Both the position numbers and the translations under genes were made by a program. From Enterococcus sp. RIT-PI-f (lineage in GTDB: Bacteria > Bacillota > Bacilli > Lactobacillales > Enterococcaceae), in assembly GCF_001297065.1 (NCBI RefSeq), contig NZ_LHOX01000017.1, forward strand, positions 62,001 through 126,000: 64,000 nucleotides of DNA, given 5' to 3'. Under the pieces are notes generated by a model. That model saw nothing but the letters and a program-made list of their open reading frames with translations, made no database searches and was not told where the DNA came from. Every line of letters starts with the position of its first letter. Within the stretch, counting starts at the first letter, position 1. Of the stretch, positions 24,705 to 33,419 are shown in pieces.

Positions 24705-26171
24705 TCATTGGAAATACTTAGCAACCAGTTTTTGATTGACATAGATGGATACTTGGCCATCATTGACTGGGAATAAGCCTTTGCCTGTATCATCAAGAAC
24801 AACCTCAGTTTGATTGTTGCCTAAAATGTCAACAAACGTTTCGCCCCCATGAATGGCGCTGATCGTCATTTCTTTTTCTGCCCCTTGTGCATTGGTCATG
24901 ACCACCGCTAGACCAGAAAGTTCATGTTCATAATCTCCCGTTAAGACCCACCCGATCACGCTAGGATCATCAAAGTAATCAACTTGATTGCCAAAAGCTA
25001 ATTTTTCTCGTAGTTTCAGCATATGGATCAATGCATCACCGACTGGGCCCACATCTTGCTCAGGAATACCGAACAGATCGCCCCAGAAAACCACCGGTGT
25101 GCCCGCTTTGCGCAATAAAATCAAAGAATAGGCATGGACTTTGAACCAGCCATCCACCCATGATTCTAAACTTTGTCCGACTTGGGTATCGTGATTATCA
25201 ACGAAAGTCACAGCATAGTCTTCTCTTGAATCAATCAATGTATTGGTAAAAATTTGACGCATATCATATTCACCATTAGAATGTGCGGCTTCATATAGAT
25301 TGTAGTGCAATGGTACATCAAACAAGTTGATCAGATTGCCAGAGGAGTCGAGATACTCTTCAAGTTTAGGCAAGTCCCCCGACCAATACTCTCCTACCAC
25401 GAATAAAGGCTCACCTTTTTCTCCACGACGGTTCAGCAACCAATCGGCATAATAATTGAACTCAATATGCTTCACTGCATCCAAACGAAACCCATCAACA
25501 TCCGTCAATGACAAATACCACTTGCCCCATTTGTCTAGCTGCTCCACTGTTTCAGGATTCTCCATATCAAGGTCGCATCCCATCAGATAGTCGTAGTTCC
25601 CCATCTCATCATCAACTTCTTGCTCCCACCCTTTATCCCCGATATTGAATAAAGCGTGATCTTTGGTTCGGTCATCATAATCGACACCTGAAAAGTTTTT
25701 CCACGTCCAAATGTAATCATTATAGGTACCTTTTCGACCAGGAAATGTAAACTTGGTCCATGCTTCGATCTCTTCTTCGCCACTGATTTGTTCATTTCGA
25801 TTGTTCCAATCATACTTGACAGCTGGGACGACTTCCTTCTCATCTCCACCGATTAAATGATTAAAGACAATATCCGCATAAACCTCCAGCCCATGTTCTT
25901 TTAGTGACTGAATAGCGGCTAAATAGTCATCTTTGGTCCCATATTTAGTCGGTATTGACCCCTTCTGGTCAAATTCGCCTAAATCATAGTAATCATACAC
26001 ACCATATCCGACATCTTTAGAACCAGCAGTTCCTTTATATGCAGGAGGAAGCCAAATTGCTGTGAAACCATAATCTTTTAATTCTTGACTCATTTCTTTT
26101 AATTTACGCCAATGTTGGCTATCGGCCGGCAAATCCCATTCAAAACCTTGTAAAATAATTTTATTCGTCAT
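24705..26171 (-). CDS. Cytoplasmic alpha-amylase (GH13)
   Basis: 488 residues from ATG 26171 (MTNKIILQGFEWDLPADS) with a GGGGGG ribosome site. GH13 catalytic motifs are visible: GFRLDAVKH (nucleophile Asp), VVGEYW (acid/base Glu) and FVDNHDT (third Asp). There is no signal peptide, so it should act inside the cell on maltodextrins or stored glucan, as for the AmyA-type intracellular amylases. It is divergent from the fructose operon and shares the intergenic region with it. Confidence 0.92.
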   Translation of the reverse strand: MTNKIILQGFEWDLPADSQHWRKLKEMSQELKDYGFTAIWLPPAYKGTAGSKDVGYGVYDYYDLGEFDQKGSIPTKYGTKDDYLAAIQSLKEHGLEVYADIVFNHLIGGDEKEVVPAVKYDWNNRNEQISGEEEIEAWTKFTFPGRKGTYNDYIWTWKNFSGVDYDDRTKDHALFNIGDKGWEQEVDDEMGNYDYLMGCDLDMENPETVEQLDKWGKWYLSLTDVDGFRLDAVKHIEFNYYADWLLNRRGEKGEPLFVVGEYWSGDLPKLEEYLDSSGNLINLFDVPLHYNLYEAAHSNGEYDMRQIFTNTLIDSREDYAVTFVDNHDTQVGQSLESWVDGWFKVHAYSLILLRKAGTPVVFWGDLFGIPEQDVGPVGDALIHMLKLREKLAFGNQVDYFDDPSVIGWVLTGDYEHELSGLAVVMTNAQGAEKEMTISAIHGGETFVDILGNNQTEVVLDDTGKGLFPVNDGQVSIYVNQKLVAKYFQ

Positions 26172-26283
26172 TAATATCCCCCCTTGATTCAATTAAGCCA
26201 AATAAATAGCCAAACTGTCAAATATTAAACGATGATGAGAAACAAATTGACTGGAAAGGTGGCGTTATTTGACCGTTTCCTTA

Positions 26284-26297
26284 TATTCACGCTTACA
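26284..26297. promoter_or_regulatory. Weak candidate cre (CcpA) site between amylase gene and fruR
   Basis: Minus strand TGTAAGCGTGAATA matches the cre pattern TGWNANCGNTNWCA with two mismatches. Its position between two divergent carbohydrate units makes it plausible, nothing more. Confidence 0.25.
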
Positions 26298-26319
26298 TTT
26301 TGAATGATTTTTACCGTTT

Positions 26320-26352
26320 ATGATTGATTTTGATTGTTTGCTGTGTTACTAT
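26320..26352 (+). promoter_or_regulatory. fruR-fruK-fruA promoter with overlapping TGATT repeats (candidate FruR operator)
   Basis: -35 TTGATT (26324-26329), 17-bp spacer, -10 TACTAT (26347-26352). Repeats of the word TGATT/TTGATT run from 26320 to 26336 across the -35 box, the expected place for an autoregulatory DeoR-family operator. The operator identity is inferred. Confidence 0.55.
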
Positions 26353-26374
26353 GACTTGTGAAGAGGTGATGAAA

Positions 26375-27130
26375 ATGCTTACAGAAGAACGCCATCAAGC
26401 GATTTTGGCTCGTTTAGAGCTTGATGAGATCGTCAAAGTCAGTGACTTATTGCAACAGCTGGAAGCGTCAGAGTCGACGATCCGCAGAGATCTGCAAGAT
26501 TTGGAGGACAAAGGATTTTTGGTACGGATCCACGGTGGTGCTAAAAAAAGTCAGCAACTGGGTTTTGAACCGAATATGACAGAAAAAACCGCCAAGTTCC
26601 AGTCCGAGAAACAATTGATTGCCAAACAAGCAGCGAGTGTGATCAAAGATGGCGAAGTCATTTACTTAGACGCTGGCACTACGACGCTAGAAATGATTCC
26701 TTTCTTAAAAACGATCCATGCCTTGAAAGTGGTCACCAATTCTGTTAAGCATGCTTCACTGTTGATCGACCACAGTATCGACACCTTGATTTTAGGTGGT
26801 ACGATCAAAATTGCTACAAATGCGGTTCTAGGAATCACAGCCAGTGAACAATTGCGGAAATTGCGCTTCAACCGATGCTTTATGGGAATGAATGGCGGTC
26901 ATACTGAAGCTGGTTTTACGACACCTGATCCTGAAGAAGCAATGATCAAACAGATTGCCATTGAACAAAGTCAACAAGCCTATGTGCTGCTTGATCATTC
27001 TAAATTCCAACAAACGACATTTGCACAAGTGGCCACGATCGAAGCAGCTACGATCATCACCGATTATTGCCCGAAAAATTATTTGACGAAATTCCGAGCA
27101 AAAACAACATTAATGGAGGTATTCACATGA
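26375..27130 (+). CDS. fruR: DeoR family transcriptional regulator of the fructose operon
   Basis: 251 residues from ATG 26375 (MLTEERHQAILARLELDEIVKVSDL), with GAGGTGAT upstream; the frame is open to 26324 but the DeoR family starts here. The helix-turn-helix (SESTIRRDLQDLEDKG) is followed by the sugar-phosphate-sensing domain (DAGTTTLEMIPFL). The usual effector is fructose 1-phosphate. The stop overlaps the fruK start (ATGA), so the three genes form one operon. Confidence 0.92.
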   Translation: MLTEERHQAILARLELDEIVKVSDLLQQLEASESTIRRDLQDLEDKGFLVRIHGGAKKSQQLGFEPNMTEKTAKFQSEKQLIAKQAASVIKDGEVIYLDAGTTTLEMIPFLKTIHALKVVTNSVKHASLLIDHSIDTLILGGTIKIATNAVLGITASEQLRKLRFNRCFMGMNGGHTEAGFTTPDPEEAMIKQIAIEQSQQAYVLLDHSKFQQTTFAQVATIEAATIITDYCPKNYLTKFRAKTTLMEVFT

Positions 27131-28044
27131 TTTACACGGTAACACTTAATCCGTCGATCGACTTTATTGTACATGTCGATCACTTAGCGATTGGTGCCCT
27201 AAACAAAATGACGCAAGATTTCAAATTACCTGGTGGCAAAGGCATCAACGTATCTCGTATTTTAAAACGAATCAACGTAGATTCAACTGCACTTGGTTTT
27301 GTCGGTGGTTTTACTGGCACATTCATCAGCGACTGGTTAACGGAAGAAACAATCGATCATCAATTTACGTCTGTAACTGATGATACCCGCATCAATATCA
27401 AACTTAAATCTGGAGAAGAAACTGAGATCAATGGATTAGGTCCTGCCATTTCAGAAAGTGAAATTGCAGATCTAAAAGCCAAGTTCAGCCAGCTAAAACC
27501 CGACGATATCGTGATTTTATCTGGCAGCAAACCTGCAGGACTTGCTGCTGACTTTTATGAAGATTTGATTGAACTCGTTCAAAATGCCGGCGCTGATTTT
27601 GTGATCGACACAACTGGGGCTGAACTTTTTGCCGCTTTGCCTGCACACCCACTGTTGATCAAACCCAATAATCATGAATTGGCAGAGTTATATCAAACAT
27701 CATTTTCAAGTATCGAGGATATTTTGCCTTATGGCCAAAAAATGCTGCAAGATGGCGCAAAAAATGTCATCGTTTCATTAGGGGGCGATGGTGCATTATT
27801 GTTTAGCGGTGAAAAAATCTATCGCACGAATGTACTAAAACGACCATTGAAAAATTCAGTAGGTGCTGGAGATTCAATGATCGCTGGATTTATTGGGCGC
27901 TATGCAGAAACGCGGGATGTCGTTGATGCATTTAAATGGGGTGTTGCTTGCGGCAGTGCAACGGCTTTTTCAGATGACTTAGCCCAAGCGGATTTCATTC
28001 ATGAATTGTTGCCAGAAGTTGAAGTCAAAGAGATATTTATCTAG
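27127..28044 (+). CDS. fruK: 1-phosphofructokinase
   Basis: 305 residues from ATG 27127 (MIYTVTLNPSIDFIVHVD), the conserved PfkB-family start, with GGAGG upstream. The glycine motif GGKGINVSRIL and the catalytic GAGDSMIAGF (Asp base) are present. It phosphorylates fructose 1-phosphate from the PTS to fructose 1,6-bisphosphate. Confidence 0.96.
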   Translation: MIYTVTLNPSIDFIVHVDHLAIGALNKMTQDFKLPGGKGINVSRILKRINVDSTALGFVGGFTGTFISDWLTEETIDHQFTSVTDDTRINIKLKSGEETEINGLGPAISESEIADLKAKFSQLKPDDIVILSGSKPAGLAADFYEDLIELVQNAGADFVIDTTGAELFAALPAHPLLIKPNNHELAELYQTSFSSIEDILPYGQKMLQDGAKNVIVSLGGDGALLFSGEKIYRTNVLKRPLKNSVGAGDSMIAGFIGRYAETRDVVDAFKWGVACGSATAFSDDLAQADFIHELLPEVEVKEIFI

Positions 28045-28056
28045 GAGGATGGAAAA

Positions 28057-29988
28057 ATGAAAATCAATGAATTGCTGCTTAAAGATGCCATGATCATGGA
28101 TTTGCAAGCTGTTGACAAAAAAGGTGCCATTGACGAAATGGTGGCAAAATTATACGCGGTTGGTCGTATTTCTGATGAGAACGTTTATAAAGACGGCATT
28201 TTGGCTCGTGAATCCCAAACTTCAACTGGTTTAGGTGACGGTATCGCCATGCCTCACGCCAAAAATAGTGCAGTCAAAGAAGCAACCGTTTTGTTTGCCA
28301 AAAGCAAACATGGTGTTGATTATGAAGCACTAGATGGTCAGCCCACTTATTTATTATTTATGATCGCAGCACCCGAAGGCGCCAACGATACCCATTTACA
28401 AGCATTGGCTGGTCTATCTCGTCTTTTGATCAATCCAGCATTTGTTGACAAATTAAAAACTGCAACAACACCTGAAGAAGTCCAACAACTTTTCGCTGCA
28501 GCAGAAGCACAGCAAGAAGCTGATGCCCTTGCTGAGGAACAAGCAGCCAGTGTTGCAGCAGAAACAACGAGCGAACGTCCATACTTAGTCGCTGTTACTG
28601 CGTGTCCGACTGGGATCGCCCATACGTACATGGCGGAAGATGCATTGAAGAAAAAAGCCAAAGAATTAGGTATTGATATCAAGGTTGAAACCAATGGATC
28701 AGAAGGAATCAAAAACCGATTGACTGAAGCAGATATTGCCCGAGCAGCTGGTGTCATTGTAGCGGCTGATAAAAAAGTCGAAATGGACCGTTTTGACGGT
28801 AAACACTTGGTCAATCGTCCAGTCAGTGATGGGATTCGCAAAACAGAACAATTGATCAATGAAGCATTAAGCGGCAAAGCGCCGGTTTTCCATGGAACGG
28901 GTCAAGCTTCAGCAAGTGATGAAGATGGTTCCGCTGATGGCTCTATCGGCCAACGGATCTACAAAGATTTGATGAACGGTGTCTCTCATATGCTGCCTTT
29001 CGTTATCGCTGGCGGGATCATGATCGCGATTTCCTTTATGATCGATCAATTTATCGGTGTGCCTCAAGATTCTTTAAGTCAGTTGGGTAGCTATAACCAA
29101 TCAGCTGCTTGGTTCAATCAAATCGGTAGTGCGGCGTTTGGTTTCATGCTTCCTGTCTTAGCTGGGTTTATCGCTTCTAGTATCAGTGATCGTCCAGGTC
29201 TGATCGTTGGGTTTGCTGCAGGTGCGTTAGCAAGCAGTGGCGGCGCTGGTTTCTTAGGTGCGTTGATTGGTGGTTTCTTAGCAGGTTATGTGATCAAGTT
29301 CTTGCGTTCATTGTTCAAAGGATTGCCAAAATCATTAGATGGGATCAAAACAATTCTCTTCTACCCTGTCTTCGGTCTATTGATCACTGGTTTCTTGATG
29401 TTGCTGATCAATGTACCAATGAAAGCCATCAATGATGGATTGAACACTTTCTTAACAGGTTTAAGCGGCACAAACGCAGCCTTGTTAGGTGCTTTATTGG
29501 CTGCGATGATGGCTGCTGACTTAGGCGGACCGATCAACAAAGCAGCGTATGTATTCGGTACTGCAACATTGGCGACAACTGTCGCTGAAGGCGGCAGCGT
29601 AGTGATGGCTTCTGTCATGGCTGGCGGTATGGTGCCACCATTAGCGATCTTCGTAGCAACCTTGTTGTTCAAAAACAAATTTACCAAAGACCAAAAAGAA
29701 GCAGGTTTGACCAATATCGTCATGGGACTATCTTTTGTCACAGAAGGTGCGATTCCTTTTGCCGCAGCTGATCCCCTTCGTGCGATCCCAAGTTTCATCA
29801 TCGGATCGGCACTAACAGGTGCCTTGGTCGGCGCATTTAATATCCAATTAATGGCGCCACACGGCGGAATATTTGTGGTATTGCTCTTGTCAAAACCTTT
29901 GCTATTCTTATTGTTTATATTGATTGGTGCGATCGTTTCAGGTATTATCTTCGGCCTATTGAAGAAAGAGCCTGAAGAGATTGCCTAA
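28057..29988 (+). CDS. fruA: PTS fructose transporter subunit IIABC
   Basis: 643 residues. EIIA domain at about 1-148 with phospho-His 67 (GIAMPHAK), an Ala/Glu-rich linker, EIIB at about 175-275 with phospho-Cys 183 (VTACPTGIAHT), and a membrane EIIC domain at about 300-635. It takes up fructose and releases fructose 1-phosphate inside. AGGAGG lies 7 nt before the ATG and the gene is 12 nt after fruK. Confidence 0.97.
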   Translation: MKINELLLKDAMIMDLQAVDKKGAIDEMVAKLYAVGRISDENVYKDGILARESQTSTGLGDGIAMPHAKNSAVKEATVLFAKSKHGVDYEALDGQPTYLLFMIAAPEGANDTHLQALAGLSRLLINPAFVDKLKTATTPEEVQQLFAAAEAQQEADALAEEQAASVAAETTSERPYLVAVTACPTGIAHTYMAEDALKKKAKELGIDIKVETNGSEGIKNRLTEADIARAAGVIVAADKKVEMDRFDGKHLVNRPVSDGIRKTEQLINEALSGKAPVFHGTGQASASDEDGSADGSIGQRIYKDLMNGVSHMLPFVIAGGIMIAISFMIDQFIGVPQDSLSQLGSYNQSAAWFNQIGSAAFGFMLPVLAGFIASSISDRPGLIVGFAAGALASSGGAGFLGALIGGFLAGYVIKFLRSLFKGLPKSLDGIKTILFYPVFGLLITGFLMLLINVPMKAINDGLNTFLTGLSGTNAALLGALLAAMMAADLGGPINKAAYVFGTATLATTVAEGGSVVMASVMAGGMVPPLAIFVATLLFKNKFTKDQKEAGLTNIVMGLSFVTEGAIPFAAADPLRAIPSFIIGSALTGALVGAFNIQLMAPHGGIFVVLLLSKPLLFLLFILIGAIVSGIIFGLLKKEPEEIA

Positions 29989-29993
29989 CCATC

Positions 29994-30029
29994 AAAAAGC
30001 AGATCACGATGCCCGTGATCTGCTTTTTT
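29994..30029. terminator. Bidirectional terminator after fruA
   Basis: AAAAAGCAGATCACG / CGTGATCTGCTTTTT, a 15-bp perfect stem with a 5-nt loop and T-runs on both strands, lies between convergent genes. Confidence 0.9.
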
Positions 30030-30030
30030 C

Positions 30031-31356
30031 TTATTTTGCCATGAACTGCTGCTGCGCGAGTTTTTGGACACTCATAAAATACACTTGCAGTTTCTTGCCG
30101 TCTTTCTTCAATGTAACCCTGGTATATTTACTGTTGCGATGTACATAACCAAAACGGATATCCGGAATTGCTTCTTTTAAAGCGTCAATTGGCAGCGTAT
30201 CAAGTGCCTCTGGCGGCAAATAAAATTGCAAGCATACAGCATAATCTTTAAACGCATCAGCGGAAAAAGATATATCTAGATGATTGCGAATATAAAACAC
30301 GTAAGCCGCGATGCCATCATCCAAAGTCAGCTCTGGTTGAAGAACCACATAGTCCATCATACGCAAACGTTCGCGATCGATCCAAGGAAAATAAGCTTGC
30401 GCATTCAAGTAGCCTTTGACGCGCTTTTCTTGGTAATTTTGTTGGACTAAATCGAAACTACGGGTGACAAAATGGGTCGCTCTGCGTTTGGTCGTCGGCT
30501 GCAATTGATCATTTTGGTATTGGATCGTTTGGATGATCTGCGGCCCAAAGGCATACTCGATAAAGGGTTCTCGCAACACCCCCACGCCATTGTCCCAAGC
30601 CAATTGATCAATGCCTGTTTGATCGCGAAACAATCGCTGATAAGTCAAGTTCACCTCGAGATCCCATTGATCAGGTTCACGATATAACTCCACCATGACC
30701 ACATCATGTGCTAAAGTGGTGATTTTTTCGACTTGCTGGGTATCTTTGATGATGATGCTTGGCATGATTTGCTCATAGTAAGCAGAAAAATACATGCGCC
30801 AGCAGGATGTCAGTGTGTAGCCAGTATAAAACACATCGTAGCCCGCAAATTGATTACAGTCGATCACCACCGCTTGATTCATATTTTTCCGTTTAGGTAA
30901 AAGCGCGATCTCATTTTGGCTTTGAAACTGTTGACGTTTCTCGATATTCTCGACATTATGGGCTAGAAATTCGTCATAGGCGCGTAAATAAGCAAACAAC
31001 CCATTGTTAGACATCGTGGTATCAAAATAGTCTTGGATGACCCCTCTAAAACTGTCAAAAACACGTTTCGTCAACAAGTGCCGTTGCAACACAGCATCTT
31101 CAATGATATGGATACTCGACTCATTTTCACCATCTGTGACGATCAGTTCGAAACTGGCTTGATGTTTTCCTCTCTGCAACAGCTCTTTGACGGTATCGAA
31201 GTCATAGGGTTGTTTCAGTTGCTGATCGATATAAAACTCGACCGGCTGATAGCACAAACGTACCAGGACCAACCAATTCTCGATGTGCTGTTGTAAAGCC
31301 GCTTCATCCAAAGGTGCCGACTGGATAAGCCCGTACATCTTCTCTGTCTTGATCAA
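30031..31356 (-). CDS. Protein of unknown function, 441 aa
   Basis: Not recognised. It starts at TTG 31356 with GAGGTG about 8 nt upstream. It is soluble-looking: no signal peptide or membrane segment, many Gln and aromatic residues, and alternating strand/helix character. The last 40 residues (SKYTRVTLKKDGKKLQVYFMSV) are basic. It stands alone between the fructose operon and a small divergent gene and ends at the shared terminator. No catalytic motif could be named. Confidence 0.7.
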   Translation of the reverse strand: MIKTEKMYGLIQSAPLDEAALQQHIENWLVLVRLCYQPVEFYIDQQLKQPYDFDTVKELLQRGKHQASFELIVTDGENESSIHIIEDAVLQRHLLTKRVFDSFRGVIQDYFDTTMSNNGLFAYLRAYDEFLAHNVENIEKRQQFQSQNEIALLPKRKNMNQAVVIDCNQFAGYDVFYTGYTLTSCWRMYFSAYYEQIMPSIIIKDTQQVEKITTLAHDVVMVELYREPDQWDLEVNLTYQRLFRDQTGIDQLAWDNGVGVLREPFIEYAFGPQIIQTIQYQNDQLQPTTKRRATHFVTRSFDLVQQNYQEKRVKGYLNAQAYFPWIDRERLRMMDYVVLQPELTLDDGIAAYVFYIRNHLDISFSADAFKDYAVCLQFYLPPEALDTLPIDALKEAIPDIRFGYVHRNSKYTRVTLKKDGKKLQVYFMSVQKLAQQQFMAK

Positions 31357-31487
31357 TTTTTTTCACCTCGATCCATCCCTTTTATTTAATTATAGTAAAG
31401 CCTGTGGTGAATGAACACTATTTCGCTTAATTTAGATGAAATCCAGCATGATTCGTGATACACTAGAGTCCCTTGGAGGTGAACAAT

Positions 31488-31688
31488 ATGGGCTTAAAAT
31501 TCCAACGAGAAGATTCTCTAGACAAAATGTTTGATGATTTTGCCTTTCTTCCCGACAATGACAAAGACAACAAAAAACAAGAACTTGATATTGAACGTTT
31601 TCTGAAAGATGAACCAAAGCTATCATCTGAATTAAATGATACAGACGAAGAAAAACTAAATAAGAAAAAAAAAGCAACTGACAAATAA
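31488..31688 (+). CDS. Small highly charged protein, 66 aa, unknown function
   Basis: It starts at ATG 31488 (MGLKFQREDSLDKMFDDF), with GGAGGTG 8 nt upstream. An acidic first half is followed by a Lys-rich tail. A TGA-TACACT extended -10 is at about 31456-31464. The terminator stem begins inside the last codons. The good ribosome site, promoter-like element and terminator argue for a real gene; no family is recognised. Confidence 0.6.
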   Translation: MGLKFQREDSLDKMFDDFAFLPDNDKDNKKQELDIERFLKDEPKLSSELNDTDEEKLNKKKKATDK

Positions 31689-31703
31689 ATTGTCAGTTGC
31701 TTT
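31671..31703. terminator. Bidirectional terminator
   Basis: AAAGCAACTGACAA / TTGTCAGTTGCTTT, a 14-bp perfect stem with a 5-nt loop. It overlaps the stop of the small plus-strand gene and serves the convergent XRE gene, which sees an eight- to nine-T tract. Confidence 0.85.
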
Positions 31704-31718
31704 TATAGTATTTGAAGT

Positions 31719-32627
31719 TCATACATTTTTATCGCCATTAAGCGAATATTTATAGCTCATATGATCTTTTTTCAACTTCAGCACCCCATATAGAACCATA
31801 CTAAGAATCATTCCCATTACCAGTAAAACCAACAAAACAAAAATAATGATGTATATTGGTTCATGCATAAATGTGAGTAAAGGTCGTACTATCAGCTCTT
31901 TTATCTGAATCGGGATTTCCTGATTCAATAACTGCTGAATCGCAGTTTGAACTGCATAATGATCTTGTCCATTTGAAGGAATAGCAATCAAAAACGTTCC
32001 AAATCCGATATTTGCTACACCGACGTGGGCGACAAGTACATTCGCAATGCCAATGAGCCCTAATCCAATATTTCCAATCACTAGCGTACCAATGGCGACG
32101 TTACCAATTGCTCCCCCTGCTGCAATGCTCAAATTGCCAATCGCAATTAAACCAAAACTAGCAGTTGCAATCGCTATAATACCTATTGAGAATACACCTA
32201 TAGACAATAGTCCAAATGATACAATGCCAAGCGATAGACAGCCTTTAGCTTTGATCCCCAAACTAAACCATCCTTTAGTCCATGGTAAATGATTTAAAAT
32301 ATGAAAGAAATCCTTGATTGAAACGGCTGTTTTCCATATAAAGAAGATATTGGGTATGAGTATATGCATAAGCGCAACATTCAACCACATCCTCTGACTT
32401 CGGTATTCAAAATAGAGCGGCTCTTTTCTATAATATAATAAGTCTTCGATCGGCATTTTTAGCAATTTTGCTATTTGGACCATCGTTTCAATATCTGGAA
32501 AACCTCCACCCCGTTCCCATTTTGAAATTGCTTTGTCCGTTACATGTAGGATGACTGCTAGTTCTTTTTGGGTTAAATGATTCTTGACACGATACTCTTT
32601 CAACTGCTTCCCTAAATTTTCTTGCAT
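31719..32627 (-). CDS. XRE-type regulator fused to a hydrophobic G-x-x-[SA]-[ILF] pentad-repeat region and C-terminal membrane helix
   Basis: 302 residues from ATG 32627 (AGGAGGGG 6-10 nt upstream). Residues 5-60 are an XRE helix-turn-helix (LTQKELAVILHVTDKAISKWERG). Residues 119-216 repeat every five residues with Gly or Ala in the first position: 119, 124, 129 ... 169, then one residue of slippage, then 175, 180 ... 215, about twenty pentads such as GLLSI, GVFSI, GNLSI, GNVAI. A strong membrane helix follows (about 258-282) and then a basic tail. The repeat may be membrane-embedded or a stacked beta-type solenoid. A membrane-tethered regulator or sensor is a guess; targets are unknown. Confidence 0.8.
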   Translation of the reverse strand: MQENLGKQLKEYRVKNHLTQKELAVILHVTDKAISKWERGGGFPDIETMVQIAKLLKMPIEDLLYYRKEPLYFEYRSQRMWLNVALMHILIPNIFFIWKTAVSIKDFFHILNHLPWTKGWFSLGIKAKGCLSLGIVSFGLLSIGVFSIGIIAIATASFGLIAIGNLSIAAGGAIGNVAIGTLVIGNIGLGLIGIANVLVAHVGVANIGFGTFLIAIPSNGQDHYAVQTAIQQLLNQEIPIQIKELIVRPLLTFMHEPIYIIIFVLLVLLVMGMILSMVLYGVLKLKKDHMSYKYSLNGDKNV

Positions 32628-32715
32628 AACTTCCCCTCCTCTTCTTGATTCTATCAAACAAAAAGAGAAAATTCGGCAAAAAACAAAAAATAACTTCTCT
32701 ACGATACGTAGAATT

Positions 32716-32744
32716 GAAAAAAACCGCAGAACTTATCTACGGTT
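32716..32744 (-). terminator. Terminator after engB
   Basis: Minus strand AACCGTAGA-5 nt-TCTGCGGTT (one G-T pair) followed by a T-run lies 13 nt after the engB stop. Confidence 0.75.
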
Positions 32745-32756
32745 TCTTGTGAAGCT

Positions 32757-33341
32757 TTATTTGATGGCTTCTTCGATTGCTTGCCACGCTTCTTCTTTTC
32801 CTTGCTTTGTAACAGCTGAAAATAGAATAAAGGTATCGTTGGCATCGAAAGATAGGGCTTTTTTGACCATACTTTCATGTTTGTTCCATTTGCTGCGGGG
32901 AATCTTGTCCGCTTTGGTGGCCACAACGATCACAGGGATCTCATAGTATTTCAAAAAGTCATACATCTGAATGTCCTCTTGTGAAGGTGCGTGACGCAAA
33001 TCAACAAGGGAAACAACTGCCCGCAATTGCTGGCGTTCTGCTAGATATGTTTCGATCATCTTACCCCACTTGGCACGCTCTGTTTTTGATACTTTTGCAT
33101 ATCCATAGCCAGGAACGTCGACAAAATGCAATGCTTGCTCGATCAAGTAAAAATTCAAGGTCTGGGTTTTTCCTGGCTTGGAGGATGTCCGGGCCAAATT
33201 TTTACGATCGATCAAGGTATTGATAAAAGAGGATTTACCGACATTTGAACGACCCGCTAAGGCGATTTCTGGTAAGTTGGTGTCTGGGTACTGCGCTGGC
33301 GCCACAGCACTAATGACGATTTCAGCTTGATGTACTTTCAT
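32757..33341 (-). CDS. engB: Ribosome biogenesis GTPase EngB (YsxC/YihA)
   Basis: 194 residues from ATG 33341 ([15 protein letters not shown]) with AAAGGAGTGAG upstream; the longer frame to 33395 is rejected. G1 GRSNVGKS is at 30-37, [10 protein letters not shown] is the G3 region and TKADKI is G4. EngB is needed for 50S subunit assembly. Co-location downstream of clpX is common in Firmicutes. Confidence 0.95.
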   Translation of the reverse strand: MKVHQAEIVISAVAPAQYPDTNLPEIALAGRSNVGKSSFINTLIDRKNLARTSSKPGKTQTLNFYLIEQALHFVDVPGYGYAKVSKTERAKWGKMIETYLAERQQLRAVVSLVDLRHAPSQEDIQMYDFLKYYEIPVIVVATKADKIPRSKWNKHESMVKKALSFDANDTFILFSAVTKQGKEEAWQAIEEAIK

Positions 33342-33375
33342 CCACTCACTCCTTTCATGACTCTTTATTTTACTC

Positions 33376-33408
33376 AAAAAAAAGCCGGATAGCAATAAGA
33401 CTATCCGA
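33376..33408 (-). terminator. Terminator after clpX
   Basis: Minus strand CGGATAG-8-nt loop-CTATCCG, then GC and a run of eight T, lies directly after the clpX stop and upstream of engB. Confidence 0.75.
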
Positions 33409-33419
33409 CGACGTCTAAA

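Noticed and set aside
28347-28877. 176-codon minus-strand frame opposite fruA
   Set aside because: Shadow of the Ala/Glu-rich linker and EIIB region; composition follows from the codons of fruA.
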